Positions 18,776 through 28,008 are shown, counted from the first letter of the stretch. The stretch: DNA of 55,877 bases from Bacteroidota bacterium (GCA_021845665.1 JAJZVO010000026.1:1-55877), one strand, 5' to 3'. Numbers and translations: made by a program. The notes: a model not told the origin generated them from the sequence alone.

Positions 18776-19417
18776 TCAGGCTCGCATCGACAAATTTCGT
18801 GGAGTACGCAGCGTTCTCATTAGAAACAACTTCTCGCCGCCAATTTCAATCGTGGCGGCTTGCGCAAATTCCGATTCATCGGAATGCACCGTAATGAGGT
18901 CGCCGTAGACTCCGAACGAGCCGGACAATTTCCACACGGCATAAGGCCTCAGACGAAGGCCTTTCCGGGCAAGGATGGCAATCCCTTCTTTGAAATTGAC
19001 AGGTACTCCGAGGGAAGCGAACTTCACACCTGCGTTGCAGACCTGGTGCACTTCGTCGAAACCGAGCGAGTCCGCAATGCGGGACGAGAATCGATCGACC
19101 GGGTTTGCTTCCTGGATGAAGACCACATCGGGTGCGAGCCTGCGCAAGCCGATCACTAACAGATCGAACCGCTTCTCTCTGCGATCCGCCGATTCATGCT
19201 CCCCGAACCGCAGGGTACCTCGGTAGTCCAGGCCTGACCAGACATTAATCGTGACAACTCTCAAACTGTCATGCCCGGTAAAATTATCTGACCTCGGGGC
19301 GCAACGAGACATAGCCGGCCCGAAAGAGACAAGGGCCGCGGCCAAAAGGAGTGCTTTAACAAACGCCACGAGCTCTGTCAGGGTATCAAGAGAAACAGCG
19401 CTCGATTTACCGCGCAT
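18776..19417 (-). pseudogene. EEP-Omp85 fusion, N-terminal part: signal peptide plus EEP domain
   Basis: The frame starts at ATG 19417, overlapping the end of the damaged barrel gene upstream (ATGCGCGGTAA). A hydrophobic segment at residues 16-36 looks like a signal peptide or anchor. The EEP catalytic core follows, with the metal-site residues in VVTINVW (Asn58) and FIQEANP (Glu103) and the GEKLFLM strand. The frame then drifts off into RTLRTPRNLSMRA and stops at 18776. The correct continuation, NENAAYSTKFVDASLNDQDL, is found one base out of phase. EEP enzymes hydrolyse phosphodiesters (nucleases, sphingomyelinase-like lipases, inositol phosphatases); the substrate is not predictable here. 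Confidence 0.75.
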
Positions 19418-19947
19418 CTTCGGAGTCCCTTCTCAGCAACACTGAAAACCCAAACTGAAGTCCGAAGAACGACGTACCTATTCAGAAGGGACTTCACTCC
19501 AGCTCCTGCATTGAAGACGCCGATATTGAATTTGCTGCTTGCTTCGATGGGAAGGACCGTCATCCCTGCCATCTAGACGGAGTTTGATACCCCATACCCT
19601 GCACGCGCATACGGTGCGACATTTGAATTCGGCAGGAGATAGGTGTAGGAAAGGTTCATCAGCAGATACTGAATGGGCTTGCTTTCCTCGGCGGCGATCA
19701 GGCTTAATTCAGGTTCAACAGAAAGGCCGTCCGCCAGATAGTAGCCTGGAGAAACGGCGAGAAAGACATAGTTGTGCGAATCAGAACTGGAATACGAAGT
19801 TCCCCCCGAGTAGCTGTCGGAGTAGCGGTCCGACCAGGAGCCGACGCCCCCGGAGAAAGATAATTCGACATCTCCCTTTTTGAACTGTGCGCATGCAACC
19901 GCAGCAGTCAGGAGAAGAACGGAAGTAAGTGTGATCACGGCTCTCAT
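19407..19947 (-). pseudogene. Outer-membrane barrel protein gene with amber stop and frameshift
   Basis: Starts MRAVITLTSVLLLTAAVACAQ (signal peptide) and continues with strand-like segments such as YLADGLSVEPELSLIAAE and PYARAGYGVSNSV. A TAG at 19573-19575 then interrupts the frame. The same frame resumes at once (MAGMTVLPIEASSKFNIGVF, AGAGVKSLLNR). A further shift near 19475 moves coding into another phase, which gives a plausible last strand, FFGLQFGFSVLL, and a TAA at 19407-19409. Intact, it would be an about 175-residue OmpX-like barrel, resembling the intact protein at 4567-5100. Two lesions within 100 bases mark it as inactive, or as a low-quality stretch. Confidence 0.7.
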
Positions 19948-20070
19948 AGGTATCTCCTCTTTTGACTTATGATTTCAATTATCACAGAGTCAAAGTAGAA
20001 GACAACGCCGGATCGGATGTCAAGGAAAAGTCACGGGCGGGTAAAAATCATCCTACGTTAGCCCGTTGTG

Positions 20071-20751
20071 TCAGCAGGTAAATTTATACCCCGCAGTGTG
20101 GACAGTAAGTATAAATTTCGGGTTTGAAGGGGTCTCCTCGATCTTGTGCCTGATGGACAGGATGTAATTGTCCACCGTCCTGGTCGTCGGAAAGTTCTCG
20201 TATCCCCAAACCTCGTCCAGAAGCATATCCCGCGTCACGATCTCACCCTTATGCTCGATCATATATTTGAGGACTTCGAACTCTCTCACCGTCAGCTTTA
20301 CAGGTTTACCCCGCCGGGTAACCTCGTGTCTTTTGAAATCGAGTTTTACATTTCCGAACGCGAACTCATCGACTCTCGCCGCGTCCTTTCTTTGCCTTCT
20401 TAAAATGGCCTTGATTCTCGCGAGCAGTTCGAGGAGACTGAACGGTTTCGTAACATAGTCATCCGCACCGAGTTCGAGTCCAAGTACTTTGCTGGTCTCT
20501 TCCCTTTTGCTCGTAAGAATCAGGATCGGCGTGCTAATTCCTCCTTCCCGAAGATTTCGGCAGACTTCTTCGCCATTCAGTAGAGGAAGCATCAAATCGA
20601 GAATAATGAGATCGATATCCTTCGATTTGCATTTTGCCAAACCCGCCTCCCCATCTGCGGCGGTTTGAACCTGATAATGTTCGCGCACAAGCGCCTCGGC
20701 CAGGCCAGTTCTTATCGCGGCATCGTCTTCAACGACAAGTATCTTCTTCAT
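20071..20751 (-). CDS. OmpR/PhoB-family response regulator
   Basis: A 226-residue two-domain transcription factor. The receiver has the acidic pair at residues 9-10, the phospho-acceptor Asp52 in LIILDLMLPLLNG, and Lys102 in DDYVTKPF. The winged-helix DNA-binding domain includes LTVREFEVLKYMIEHKGEIV and TVDNYILSIRHKIE. The start at 20751 has GGAGG five bases upstream and overlaps the kinase stop by ATGA, so regulator and kinase are coupled. Target genes are unknown; no autoregulatory box was identified. Confidence 0.93.
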   Translation of the reverse strand: MKKILVVEDDAAIRTGLAEALVREHYQVQTAADGEAGLAKCKSKDIDLIILDLMLPLLNGEEVCRNLREGGISTPILILTSKREETSKVLGLELGADDYVTKPFSLLELLARIKAILRRQRKDAARVDEFAFGNVKLDFKRHEVTRRGKPVKLTVREFEVLKYMIEHKGEIVTRDMLLDEVWGYENFPTTRTVDNYILSIRHKIEETPSNPKFILTVHTAGYKFTC

Positions 20752-23213
20752 TTTTCCTCCATCCTGGGAAAGAACAGCGTGACGCAAGTTCCCTTCCCCG
20801 GTTCACTTTCAATTTCGATTCGACCTCTGTGCGCTTCGACGACCCCTTTCACGACCGGAAGCCCGAGCCCTGTTCCACCGGGCCGGACAGACGCTCCGCT
20901 ACTTCCCCTGAAGAAAGGCTCGAAGATTTTCGGCATTTCATTTTCCGGGATACCGATTCCTGAATCTTTCACGGACACCGCCAACATGTCATATGAAGAG
21001 AAGGTCCGCACGTTTATCCCGGACCCCCTTTTGGAATATTCCAGTGAGTTGGCGATGATATTCTCCAAAGCTGCGACCACGGCGTCTCTGTCAGCGAGTA
21101 TCTTCCCATTTCTGAGCGTTAGTTCTGAACGCACCCGGCATTCGCTTTTGACAGCCTCGTATGCCATGATGGTAACCGCTTCCCGGACTATGCCGTCAAG
21201 CTCTTCGGGCTTGAGTTCATACGCTATCTTGGTCCGTTCAGCCTTGGCCACGTCAAGGACGTTGTCAATCAATCGCGTCAGCCTCTTCGATTCACCCTCA
21301 ATGGTTTCCAAGTAGCCGCGAACACGAGAAGCAGGGAGCTTTCGCCAATCCATCAATGCCTCCGTATACATCCGAATCGTCGTGAGCGGAGTCTTTAGAT
21401 CGTGCGACACGCTTGAGACGAAATATGTCTTCATGCGGTTCAGTTCCTCCAGCCTCTCCCTTTCTTCAAGTTCAAACTCGAGGCGATCCCGCAACAGAAT
21501 TTTTTCCTGCGACACACCCGAGCCGCGCGCTATGTGGCTGAGAAGATCGACATCTTCGATGCTAAAACGGTTACCCGACTTCTTGGGACCAAGAGCAAGA
21601 ATACTCATAATGCCACCATCCTCGGACCGCACGGAGAATACAATGGAGATCCCCATTCTATCGAGTATTTCGGGATCACCCCTGTCGAACCTTACTCCCG
21701 ACTCGATCTTTCCTTCTACTGCCAAAGGCCTCGACAAGTCAACTCCAAGATTCAAAGACTCTGGACGAACGGATCCAGACTCGAATCTGTCAAATCCATT
21801 ATGCGCGACGAGCCGCAACGGCCCGCTATCTCTGGTGACGACGAAGTATCCGATCCTCTCGACCGGTATCGCCGACGCAGCGCTATTCACCGCAAGACGT
21901 CCTACTTCTTCCACCGCCACACACTTTCTTAATTCCGAATCAAATTCTTCCTCCAGCCTCCGCAGGTCGTATCTCACACGGAAGAAATTCTTGTCGACAA
22001 AGAGCTGGACCTTCTTGCGGACAGGCTCGAATATCACCACCACCCCAAAAGCTGCTGCCGCAGAAGCTATGATTGAATTCATAACTGTCAGGTGACCCAC
22101 AAACGCCGCCACAAGTCCAACTGCAAGAGCGTAGACGGACATCAGAATTATTATCAGCATCACATATACAGTACTCCTGTTAAGAAGGTGATCTATGTCC
22201 ATAATGTGATACCTGACGATGGCCACCGTAAACGCGACAGGAGTTGCTCCCGATAACAACACGACCAACTCCTCGCTCACGAGCCCGCGAGAAGTCAGAA
22301 GCTGCGGAATTTGCCACAGACTGATAAACCCAAGCGAGCTTATCGCAAGCCCAAGGATTATCCATCGCAGCTTGCGCCTTTCCATTTCTTCCCGTGCATC
22401 GCGATAGGACATGACAAACATTGTTACGGCTAGAACAACGCAGCATGCATAGAACCATCTTGTCACATTGAACACCGCCATGAACGAGTCGAACCACCAT
22501 ATTGAAAAGGGTCCGGTCGCTTTGATGAAAGTTACCGCCATCAGAACCGAAAGTAACGACGCGACGACATACAGGAACCACACTTTTCCGGCCAGGACAT
22601 TTTTCTTCGTGGTCGGGAACACCAGGCTGAAATGGAGAAACAAAGCCGGCACGAATGCATATGCCGTAGAGAAGAAAATTCTAGTGAACTGGCCAGTCCC
22701 CACCGGCTCAATCGAATAACATCCCCACGTCGACATTACGACGGCAGCAACTGCAACAGCTCCGTAGTGATAAACAAACGCGGCAACGTCGTTGCGCCTC
22801 CTTACATAGACCAGTATACCTGTGCCGAAGAAAAGCGTTCCGATAAGCCATGCAACTGCGACATAGAAAGCGCTGTAGGCATGAACCAGTCTAACATCGA
22901 GATGGAAGAAGTTTTTTCCACGCCGGATTTCGACCGGGAGACTGTTGCCGACTCGCATGCCGTCGAGAAGAAACTCGAGATTTTCCAGCGACCCAATCGC
23001 CATCCCGCGAAAGGCACGCACAACATCATTTCTACTTATGATCCCCTTAGCGGATGGCGCCACTCCCACGACGCGAAAGCTCTCGTTCCCCAGTTTGGCT
23101 ACTGTAAATGGGATATCCGCCTTTTCAGCCACCTGCCAGAGCCCAACGAGGCAAATTGCGTACACGATGCAATCGATCGACAAAACAAATGAGAAACGGC
23201 CCGAGAACTTCAA
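20748..23213 (-). CDS. ComP-like multipass sensor histidine kinase with PDZ-like and GAF domains
   Basis: About 821 residues. After a first membrane helix there is a periplasmic PDZ-like stretch (residues 40-105: GVAPSAKGIISRNDVVRAFRG and VEIRRGKNFFHL). About eight more helices follow, then a GAF-like domain (about 420-570) and HisKA with His near residue 604 in VSHDLKTPLTTI. The HATPase domain closes the protein, with the N box ENIIANSLEYS, G1 DSGIGIP and G2 GGTGLGLP. This order recalls ComP of Bacillus, whose PDZ-like region helps sense a peptide. The start is a TTG at 23213, placed seven bases after AGGAGG; a GTG ten codons earlier would ignore that site. The ligand is unknown. The cognate regulator follows with an ATGA overlap. 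Confidence 0.88.
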   Translation of the reverse strand: MKFSGRFSFVLSIDCIVYAICLVGLWQVAEKADIPFTVAKLGNESFRVVGVAPSAKGIISRNDVVRAFRGMAIGSLENLEFLLDGMRVGNSLPVEIRRGKNFFHLDVRLVHAYSAFYVAVAWLIGTLFFGTGILVYVRRRNDVAAFVYHYGAVAVAAVVMSTWGCYSIEPVGTGQFTRIFFSTAYAFVPALFLHFSLVFPTTKKNVLAGKVWFLYVVASLLSVLMAVTFIKATGPFSIWWFDSFMAVFNVTRWFYACCVVLAVTMFVMSYRDAREEMERRKLRWIILGLAISSLGFISLWQIPQLLTSRGLVSEELVVLLSGATPVAFTVAIVRYHIMDIDHLLNRSTVYVMLIIILMSVYALAVGLVAAFVGHLTVMNSIIASAAAAFGVVVIFEPVRKKVQLFVDKNFFRVRYDLRRLEEEFDSELRKCVAVEEVGRLAVNSAASAIPVERIGYFVVTRDSGPLRLVAHNGFDRFESGSVRPESLNLGVDLSRPLAVEGKIESGVRFDRGDPEILDRMGISIVFSVRSEDGGIMSILALGPKKSGNRFSIEDVDLLSHIARGSGVSQEKILLRDRLEFELEERERLEELNRMKTYFVSSVSHDLKTPLTTIRMYTEALMDWRKLPASRVRGYLETIEGESKRLTRLIDNVLDVAKAERTKIAYELKPEELDGIVREAVTIMAYEAVKSECRVRSELTLRNGKILADRDAVVAALENIIANSLEYSKRGSGINVRTFSSYDMLAVSVKDSGIGIPENEMPKIFEPFFRGSSGASVRPGGTGLGLPVVKGVVEAHRGRIEIESEPGKGTCVTLFFPRMEEK

Positions 23214-23606
23214 ACCAAAGCCTCCTGAGTATGTCTGCGCCACTGGTGAATGCTCACCCTTCCACCGTAATCACAGGAAATTTCACCGAAATCACGGAAG
23301 ACGCATGCCTATGCCGGACAATTTTAATTCAATCGGAGAGAGAAGTCAACTTCGCCGCACCTGACGTAGCGTTCTATTTCAACTATGAATGCCAAAGAAG
23401 GCTCGTATTCAACCACCAAGCCTCGCAGGATGGGATCCAGTATATCCCAAATTAGATAAGGTTGGAATTAGACGAGCTGGCCCCATCCTTGGGGCTGATG
23501 CTGTACCATCAGGGACAACGATTTTTACACGCAGATGTGACGCGGAGATTTTTGTCGCGCTCGGACGGGAAAGGACTCACCGCGTGATCTTAGGCAAACG
23601 CCGTGC
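23214..23606. other. Intergenic spacer, 393 bases
   Basis: Lies between the lipoprotein stop and the sensor kinase start. It must hold the kinase operon promoter. A short imperfect direct repetition (ACCGTAATCACAGG and ACCGAAATCACGG, around 23264-23298) is visible. No coding frame is convincing. Confidence 0.4.
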
Positions 23607-24032
23607 TTACTGCGGATTTTGCGGCGGGCCACCACCCTGGCCTCCGCTCACGCCCGGTGCCCCTGCCAGAAATATCGCACCAACTGAGACCAGAACTGCG
23701 GCACCTGCAAACATCATTGTTTCGGCGAGGTTTAATTTCGACACCTCGATCAGGCTGATATCCGAGACAGGTATCTGGACGGTCACGTTGTGCTCCTCGC
23801 CGACATCCGACAGACGTGTGCCGGTGCCTATGAGAGTGTCCTTCTGTACGACACACATTCCCTTTGAGAACCTATACTTGGTAAGCGTGCCCGAAGTATC
23901 AGTTAGTACATTGACCTGCTCGTACTGATTGACCTTTTTGTATTGAATGCGCGAGAGAGAGACCATCTCGTAACATCCGGCAAAGAAGAACATGGAAATT
24001 GCGAGAAGCAACGACACCACTGACCTCAACAT
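23607..24032 (-). CDS. Small lipoprotein with C-terminal hydrophobic helix
   Basis: A 141-residue product. The start at 24032 has GGAGGAT upstream and begins a lipoprotein signal peptide ending in the lipobox FFAGC. The mature part is short and beta-rich, with the segment VSLSRIQYKKVNQYEQVNVL and a later RLSDVGEEHNVTVQIPVSDISLIEV. A glycine/alanine-rich hydrophobic stretch (about residues 108-128) ends in a Gly/Pro/Gln tail. Small lipoproteins of this general type are common in Bacteroidota; I know no function. Divergent from hisS, with a 136-base shared promoter region. Confidence 0.65.
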   Translation of the reverse strand: MLRSVVSLLLAISMFFFAGCYEMVSLSRIQYKKVNQYEQVNVLTDTSGTLTKYRFSKGMCVVQKDTLIGTGTRLSDVGEEHNVTVQIPVSDISLIEVSKLNLAETMMFAGAAVLVSVGAIFLAGAPGVSGGQGGGPPQNPQ

Positions 24033-24168
24033 CAGATCCTCCAGTTTGGAGCCGGAATATCGACCGGCGGAGTAGAAATGGGTAGATGTAGAATTGACGC
24101 CATTTATCATTAAATTAAACACAAATCCCTTTGAAAGAAACTCGAAACCACAAGGACGATCATAGAAA

Positions 24169-25605
24169 TTGAAAGAGTCAGAGCCAATCACTCCGGCATC
24201 CAGGACATCGGAAACAATAGAGCCTCAAAATGTCAAGGGCTTCCGGGACCTGCTCCCGCGATTTGCATACAGGAAGAACGAAATCGTTTCGGTCATAAGG
24301 CGAGTTTATGAAAGTTACGGTTTCCTGCCTGTCGAAACGCCGGGGCTGGAATACCTCGAGATCCTGCTCGGCGAATACGGTGATGAAAACATAAAGCAGA
24401 TTTTCCGGTTCAAGAGTCCGGAGGAACAGGAAGTTGCATTAAGGTTCGATTTGACTGTCCCGCTCGCGAGGATAGTGGCACAGTATGCCGATCTGCCGAA
24501 GCCGTTCAAGCGCTACCAGGTCGGGTCGGTGTGGCGGGCGGATAAGCCGGACCCGGGCAGGTTCCGCGAATTCACGCAGTTCGATGTGGACGTCGTGGGC
24601 ACATCCAGCCAGCTTGCAGAGGCGGAAGTGATCGGTGCGGTTGTAAAGGCACTTGGCGAAATCGGTGCAGGAAATTCCCTTGTCAACGTAAATAGCCGGA
24701 AGGTTCTAAACGCTGTCGTCAGTTACAGCGGGATAGAGTCTGAAAGAGCGAAGGATGTGTTCCGGGTTTTGGACAAGCTGAACAAAGTTGGCATCGAGAA
24801 CATCGAACTTGAGCTTACAAAGGGAAGACGGGACGCGTCGGGCGACTTCATACCGGGCCTCGGCCTCACCGATGCCAATGTAGGCAGGATCGAGGATTAC
24901 CTTGCACTTCCGAAAGGCGATAGGAAGAGCGTATTGAACGAACTGTCCGCGCTGCTTGGAGCTGACAGCTGCGAAGATTTAAGAAGCCTCGATATTTTTC
25001 TCGACGTGCTCGGCCTTGGGAGCGATGTGGTCGCTTTCGATCCGACAATTGCGCGGGGGCTCGATTACTACACCGGACCGGTATTCGAAGTCAATCTGAA
25101 AGACAAGCCGCAGTTCGGAAGTGTCGCCGGCGGCGGCAGGTACGACAACCTTGCGAAAAGGTTTACCGATGCGGAGCTCCCCGCTGTTGGGTTCTCAATC
25201 GGCGTCGACAGGCTCCTTGCCGCGCTTGGGGAAGACGGGACAGAGCCCATTTTTGCTGACGTCGTGGTCACCATCATGGACCGCGACAGGCCTGGTGAAT
25301 ACCTGAAGATTGCCGACGAGCTGAGGAAAGCAGGTGTTCGCACCGACCTTTATCTTGGTCAGGAGAAAGGGCTCCGAAAGCAGCTCCAGTATGCCGATCG
25401 CGTATCCGCAAGGTTGGCAATTATTGTCGGCTCGAACGAGTTCGAGAAGGGAGTAGTTACGGTGAAAGATCTGAAGGCCGGAGAGAGTGTCAGTAGGGAC
25501 GCGGCCCAGCGCGAAGAATGGCTCAAGAAGAGCCGCGAAATACAGCGGGAGATACCGAGAGTCGGCTTCGCAGCGGAGATTGCAAAGCTCCTTTCCGAAC
25601 TATAG
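24169..25605 (+). CDS. hisS: Histidine-tRNA ligase
   Basis: Class II aminoacyl-tRNA synthetase charging tRNA-His. The 478-residue product has motif 1 around residues 22-80 (NVKGFRDLLPRFAYRK), motif 2 in KRYQVGSVWRADKPDPGRFR, the HisA signatures ARGLDYYTGPVFE and AGGGRYDNLAKRF, and motif 3 (GFSIGVDRLLAAL). The anticodon-binding domain starts near residue 360. Forms of this length are found in Bacteroidota and eukaryotes, longer than the E. coli type. The start is TTG with AAGGA twelve bases upstream, which is far; a start a few codons downstream is possible. It is one of only three accepted plus-strand genes here. Confidence 0.95.
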   Translation: MKESEPITPASRTSETIEPQNVKGFRDLLPRFAYRKNEIVSVIRRVYESYGFLPVETPGLEYLEILLGEYGDENIKQIFRFKSPEEQEVALRFDLTVPLARIVAQYADLPKPFKRYQVGSVWRADKPDPGRFREFTQFDVDVVGTSSQLAEAEVIGAVVKALGEIGAGNSLVNVNSRKVLNAVVSYSGIESERAKDVFRVLDKLNKVGIENIELELTKGRRDASGDFIPGLGLTDANVGRIEDYLALPKGDRKSVLNELSALLGADSCEDLRSLDIFLDVLGLGSDVVAFDPTIARGLDYYTGPVFEVNLKDKPQFGSVAGGGRYDNLAKRFTDAELPAVGFSIGVDRLLAALGEDGTEPIFADVVVTIMDRDRPGEYLKIADELRKAGVRTDLYLGQEKGLRKQLQYADRVSARLAIIVGSNEFEKGVVTVKDLKAGESVSRDAAQREEWLKKSREIQREIPRVGFAAEIAKLLSEL

Positions 25606-25704
25606 AAGGCCAGCACTCCCCCGCCGATAATTCAGCGTTTTGCATTTTATCTCGATTTCTGTACCCATCGCACCTTCGTTCCGTATTCATCGTCTGTGGT
25701 TACT

Positions 25705-25734
25705 AAGAGGCTTTAATTTGAGTCGATGCCTCTT
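25705..25734 (+). terminator. Hairpin after hisS, possible terminator overlapping a promoter
   Basis: Perfect seven-base arms AAGAGGC and GCCTCTT enclose a 16-base loop, and a short T-run follows. The loop contains TAATTTG, close to the Bacteroidota -7 consensus, so the same stretch may also be the promoter of the phosphatase gene starting at 25784. The roles are inferred from position only. Confidence 0.35.
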
Positions 25735-25783
25735 TTGAGGCAATGCCAAGATTAGAATTTCCACGAAAGTCAGAGGGGGAAAT

Positions 25784-26767
25784 ATGTCGGGCCTGATCGA
25801 AGAAATGTTCGCGCGCCAGCTTGAGGAAAGGAAGCAGCGGCTGCAGGAAGCGGCAACTAGGGCGAGCGATACGAGGCAGATCCACGATTTACTGGAAGAT
25901 GTCGATCGTGCACTAGCAAAAATCTCTGCCGGGAATTACGGACTTTGCGAAAGCTGCCACGAACCCATCGAACCCGAGCGGCTCGCGTTCGATCCGATGA
26001 CAAGATACTGCGTAGACCATCTTTCAGAAACTGAGCAACATGCACTTGAAAGGGATATCGACCTGGCGCGGCAAATGCAGACCAGGCTTCTGCCGGCGAG
26101 GGATCTCATTTTGCCCAGCTGGACAAGTCACTTCCACTACGAGCCGTTCGGACAGGTAAGCGGCGACTATTGCGACATAATTACCAGGGATAGTTCGGCA
26201 GAATCGTTCTATTTCGTTGTGGGAGACGTCACCGGGAAAGGGATCGCGGCTTCTCTGCTTATGTCACAGCTCCACGCGATGTTCCGGACTCTGGCGGGTT
26301 CAGGGCTCTCGTTATGCGAGTTGATGGAGCGGATCAACCGCCTTTTTTGCGAGGCGAGCCTGACCACCCACTTCGCGACACTCGTCTCGGGGATAGCGCA
26401 TAAGTCTGGCGAAATTGAGATATCCAACGCAGGCCATTGCCTTCCTCTTATTATTCGACAGGGAAAAATTGACAGACTCTCCACATCCGGACTCCCGCTC
26501 GGAGTCACCTGCGACGCGCAGTACCGTACGGAGACAAAAGAGCTCAGGAGCGGTGATACTCTTTTCCTGTACACGGACGGTCTTACGGAGTCGGCCACGC
26601 AATCAGGTGAACTCTATGGAGAGAATCGATTGCTGGATTTGCTGAAGGACGCATCATCTGTATCCCCGGTGAAGCTGGCAGAGTCTTGTCTTGCCGATCT
26701 CACTCGATTCACTGGGCAGGGCGGGCGAAGCGACGATTTGACTTTGATGGTACTTAGAAAAGAATGA
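25784..26767 (+). CDS. DksA/TraR-type zinc finger fused to SpoIIE/PP2C phosphatase
   Basis: The 327-residue protein joins two domains. Residues 1-82 resemble the C-terminal half of DksA/TraR: a coiled coil, then the zinc finger with C55-x2-C58 in GLCESCHEP and C76-x2-H79 in YCVDHL. From about residue 88 a SpoIIE/RsbU-type PP2C phosphatase starts, with the linker helix LARQMQTRLLP, metal-binding SGDYCD, GDVTGKGIAAS, SNAGHCLPL, LFLYTDGLTES and GGRSDDLTLM. The catalytic set looks complete. The family dephosphorylates anti-anti-sigma proteins. A zinc finger that normally docks into RNA polymerase attached to such a phosphatase is unusual. GAGGGGG lies five bases before the start. Confidence 0.88.
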   Translation: MSGLIEEMFARQLEERKQRLQEAATRASDTRQIHDLLEDVDRALAKISAGNYGLCESCHEPIEPERLAFDPMTRYCVDHLSETEQHALERDIDLARQMQTRLLPARDLILPSWTSHFHYEPFGQVSGDYCDIITRDSSAESFYFVVGDVTGKGIAASLLMSQLHAMFRTLAGSGLSLCELMERINRLFCEASLTTHFATLVSGIAHKSGEIEISNAGHCLPLIIRQGKIDRLSTSGLPLGVTCDAQYRTETKELRSGDTLFLYTDGLTESATQSGELYGENRLLDLLKDASSVSPVKLAESCLADLTRFTGQGGRSDDLTLMVLRKE

Positions 26768-26851
26768 CGTTTGTCGAAGCCTGCATCTCGCTCTCTCGAC
26801 GGCCAGAAATCCGGTCTTAACCTTGGCAAGCCTGAATGAGCCCAAAACGAT

Positions 26852-27721
26852 TTATCGCGCTCGAGGTGGTGTCCAGTCGTCCCTGTTTATGCTCTTCAAT
26901 TTGACGACGATACTTCCGAGGATGACTCTAAGATCGGCTCGCAACGGCACCTCCGCTGAATCAGCCGAAATCCATCCGTTGAATTGGCCCGTTACTCCGA
27001 ATGTCCCCTTGAAATTGATATGACCTGAAAGCCTTTCGGCTTCGATCGGAAAATCGAACGCATCGACGTAGCACTTCCCCCGTCTTTCATTTATTGTCAG
27101 CGTCACCGAGGAACGGACAGTATCTGAAACGATCGGGATTTCCAGGGTTTCTCTTTTCCCATCTGCCATCCTGCAAGCTTCTCTCACGTAGTAAAAGAAA
27201 CTCAAACCGTCTGTGTAAGAAGTATCGAGGGGCATGTCGACTTTCTTAACGACGACTCCTTTGACCGACTCCTCCCATGTCAAGATTTTGCTGACGTAGT
27301 TGAATATGTAATCGCTGCGCACCTTCTTAGCGCCTTCACCCTTCTCGTTGTAGGTGGAGAGGCACGTGAGATCTCGTGCATCGGCACAAGTCTCATATAC
27401 CGCATGATAATTGACGAAAGGGATTCCGCTATAGGAATTGATGAAAGCGCGGATCCGGTATGACGGGACTCCATAACAAACATCTTTTCCAAGCAGCTCA
27501 AACTTGACAGTACCAAGCTTGAAGAAAAGATAACTCGCCTCGAAAGTTACCGATTCCCTCGGCTGCATAATGTATCTCTCCTCAGACACACTCCAGCCAC
27601 TGGTGCGCATCGCTGTCCCCATGTCATTGAACAGAGACGAGGCAACGATAACTTTCAACAAAAAAAGAGTGGAAATTGACAGGCCCGGAATCGCCACGAA
27701 GGTTGCGGAACGCTTTAGCAA
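26852..27721 (-). CDS. DUF3108-like secreted protein
   Basis: About 289 residues. A hydrophobic N-terminal segment (residues 8-28) acts as signal peptide or anchor. The mature region has the DUF3108 pattern: FEASYLFFKLGTVKFELLG, then PSYRIRAFINSY, then SYTDGLSFFYYVREACR, then a cysteine-containing INERRGKCYVDAFDFPIEAE. Members are usually periplasmic and of unknown function. The preferred start is TTG at 27721, six bases after AGGAGG; an ATG at 27727 directly abuts that site. Convergent with the phosphatase gene on the other strand. Confidence 0.75.
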   Translation of the reverse strand: MLKRSATFVAIPGLSISTLFLLKVIVASSLFNDMGTAMRTSGWSVSEERYIMQPRESVTFEASYLFFKLGTVKFELLGKDVCYGVPSYRIRAFINSYSGIPFVNYHAVYETCADARDLTCLSTYNEKGEGAKKVRSDYIFNYVSKILTWEESVKGVVVKKVDMPLDTSYTDGLSFFYYVREACRMADGKRETLEIPIVSDTVRSSVTLTINERRGKCYVDAFDFPIEAERLSGHINFKGTFGVTGQFNGWISADSAEVPLRADLRVILGSIVVKLKSINRDDWTPPRAR

Positions 27722-28008
27722 GAACATCCTCCTCGAATGACTCACCTGTTGTGGATTTCAAGAATTCGCTGACGATCTCAGAACACGCCGACCTGGCACA
27801 TGGAATCACACGGACTTCACAGCATGCAAACCAACCAACTCAGCTTCTGTCTGCCCGAAGCACATTCTTCACTGGAATATCATCCAAAGAATATAGAAAA
27901 ATCCAGCCACATAGAACAACTTTCTCCCATTTCTGCTGCGGAAGGGTCAAAAAGCCAAGCGGATTTCCCCCGGCACTTTTCGTTGTCCACCTCCGGCGAA
28001 GCGGCGCT

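Noticed and set aside
23260-23300. Repeat-like ACCGAAATCACGG motif as a CRISPR or REP element
   Set aside because: Only two imperfect copies and no regular spacing.
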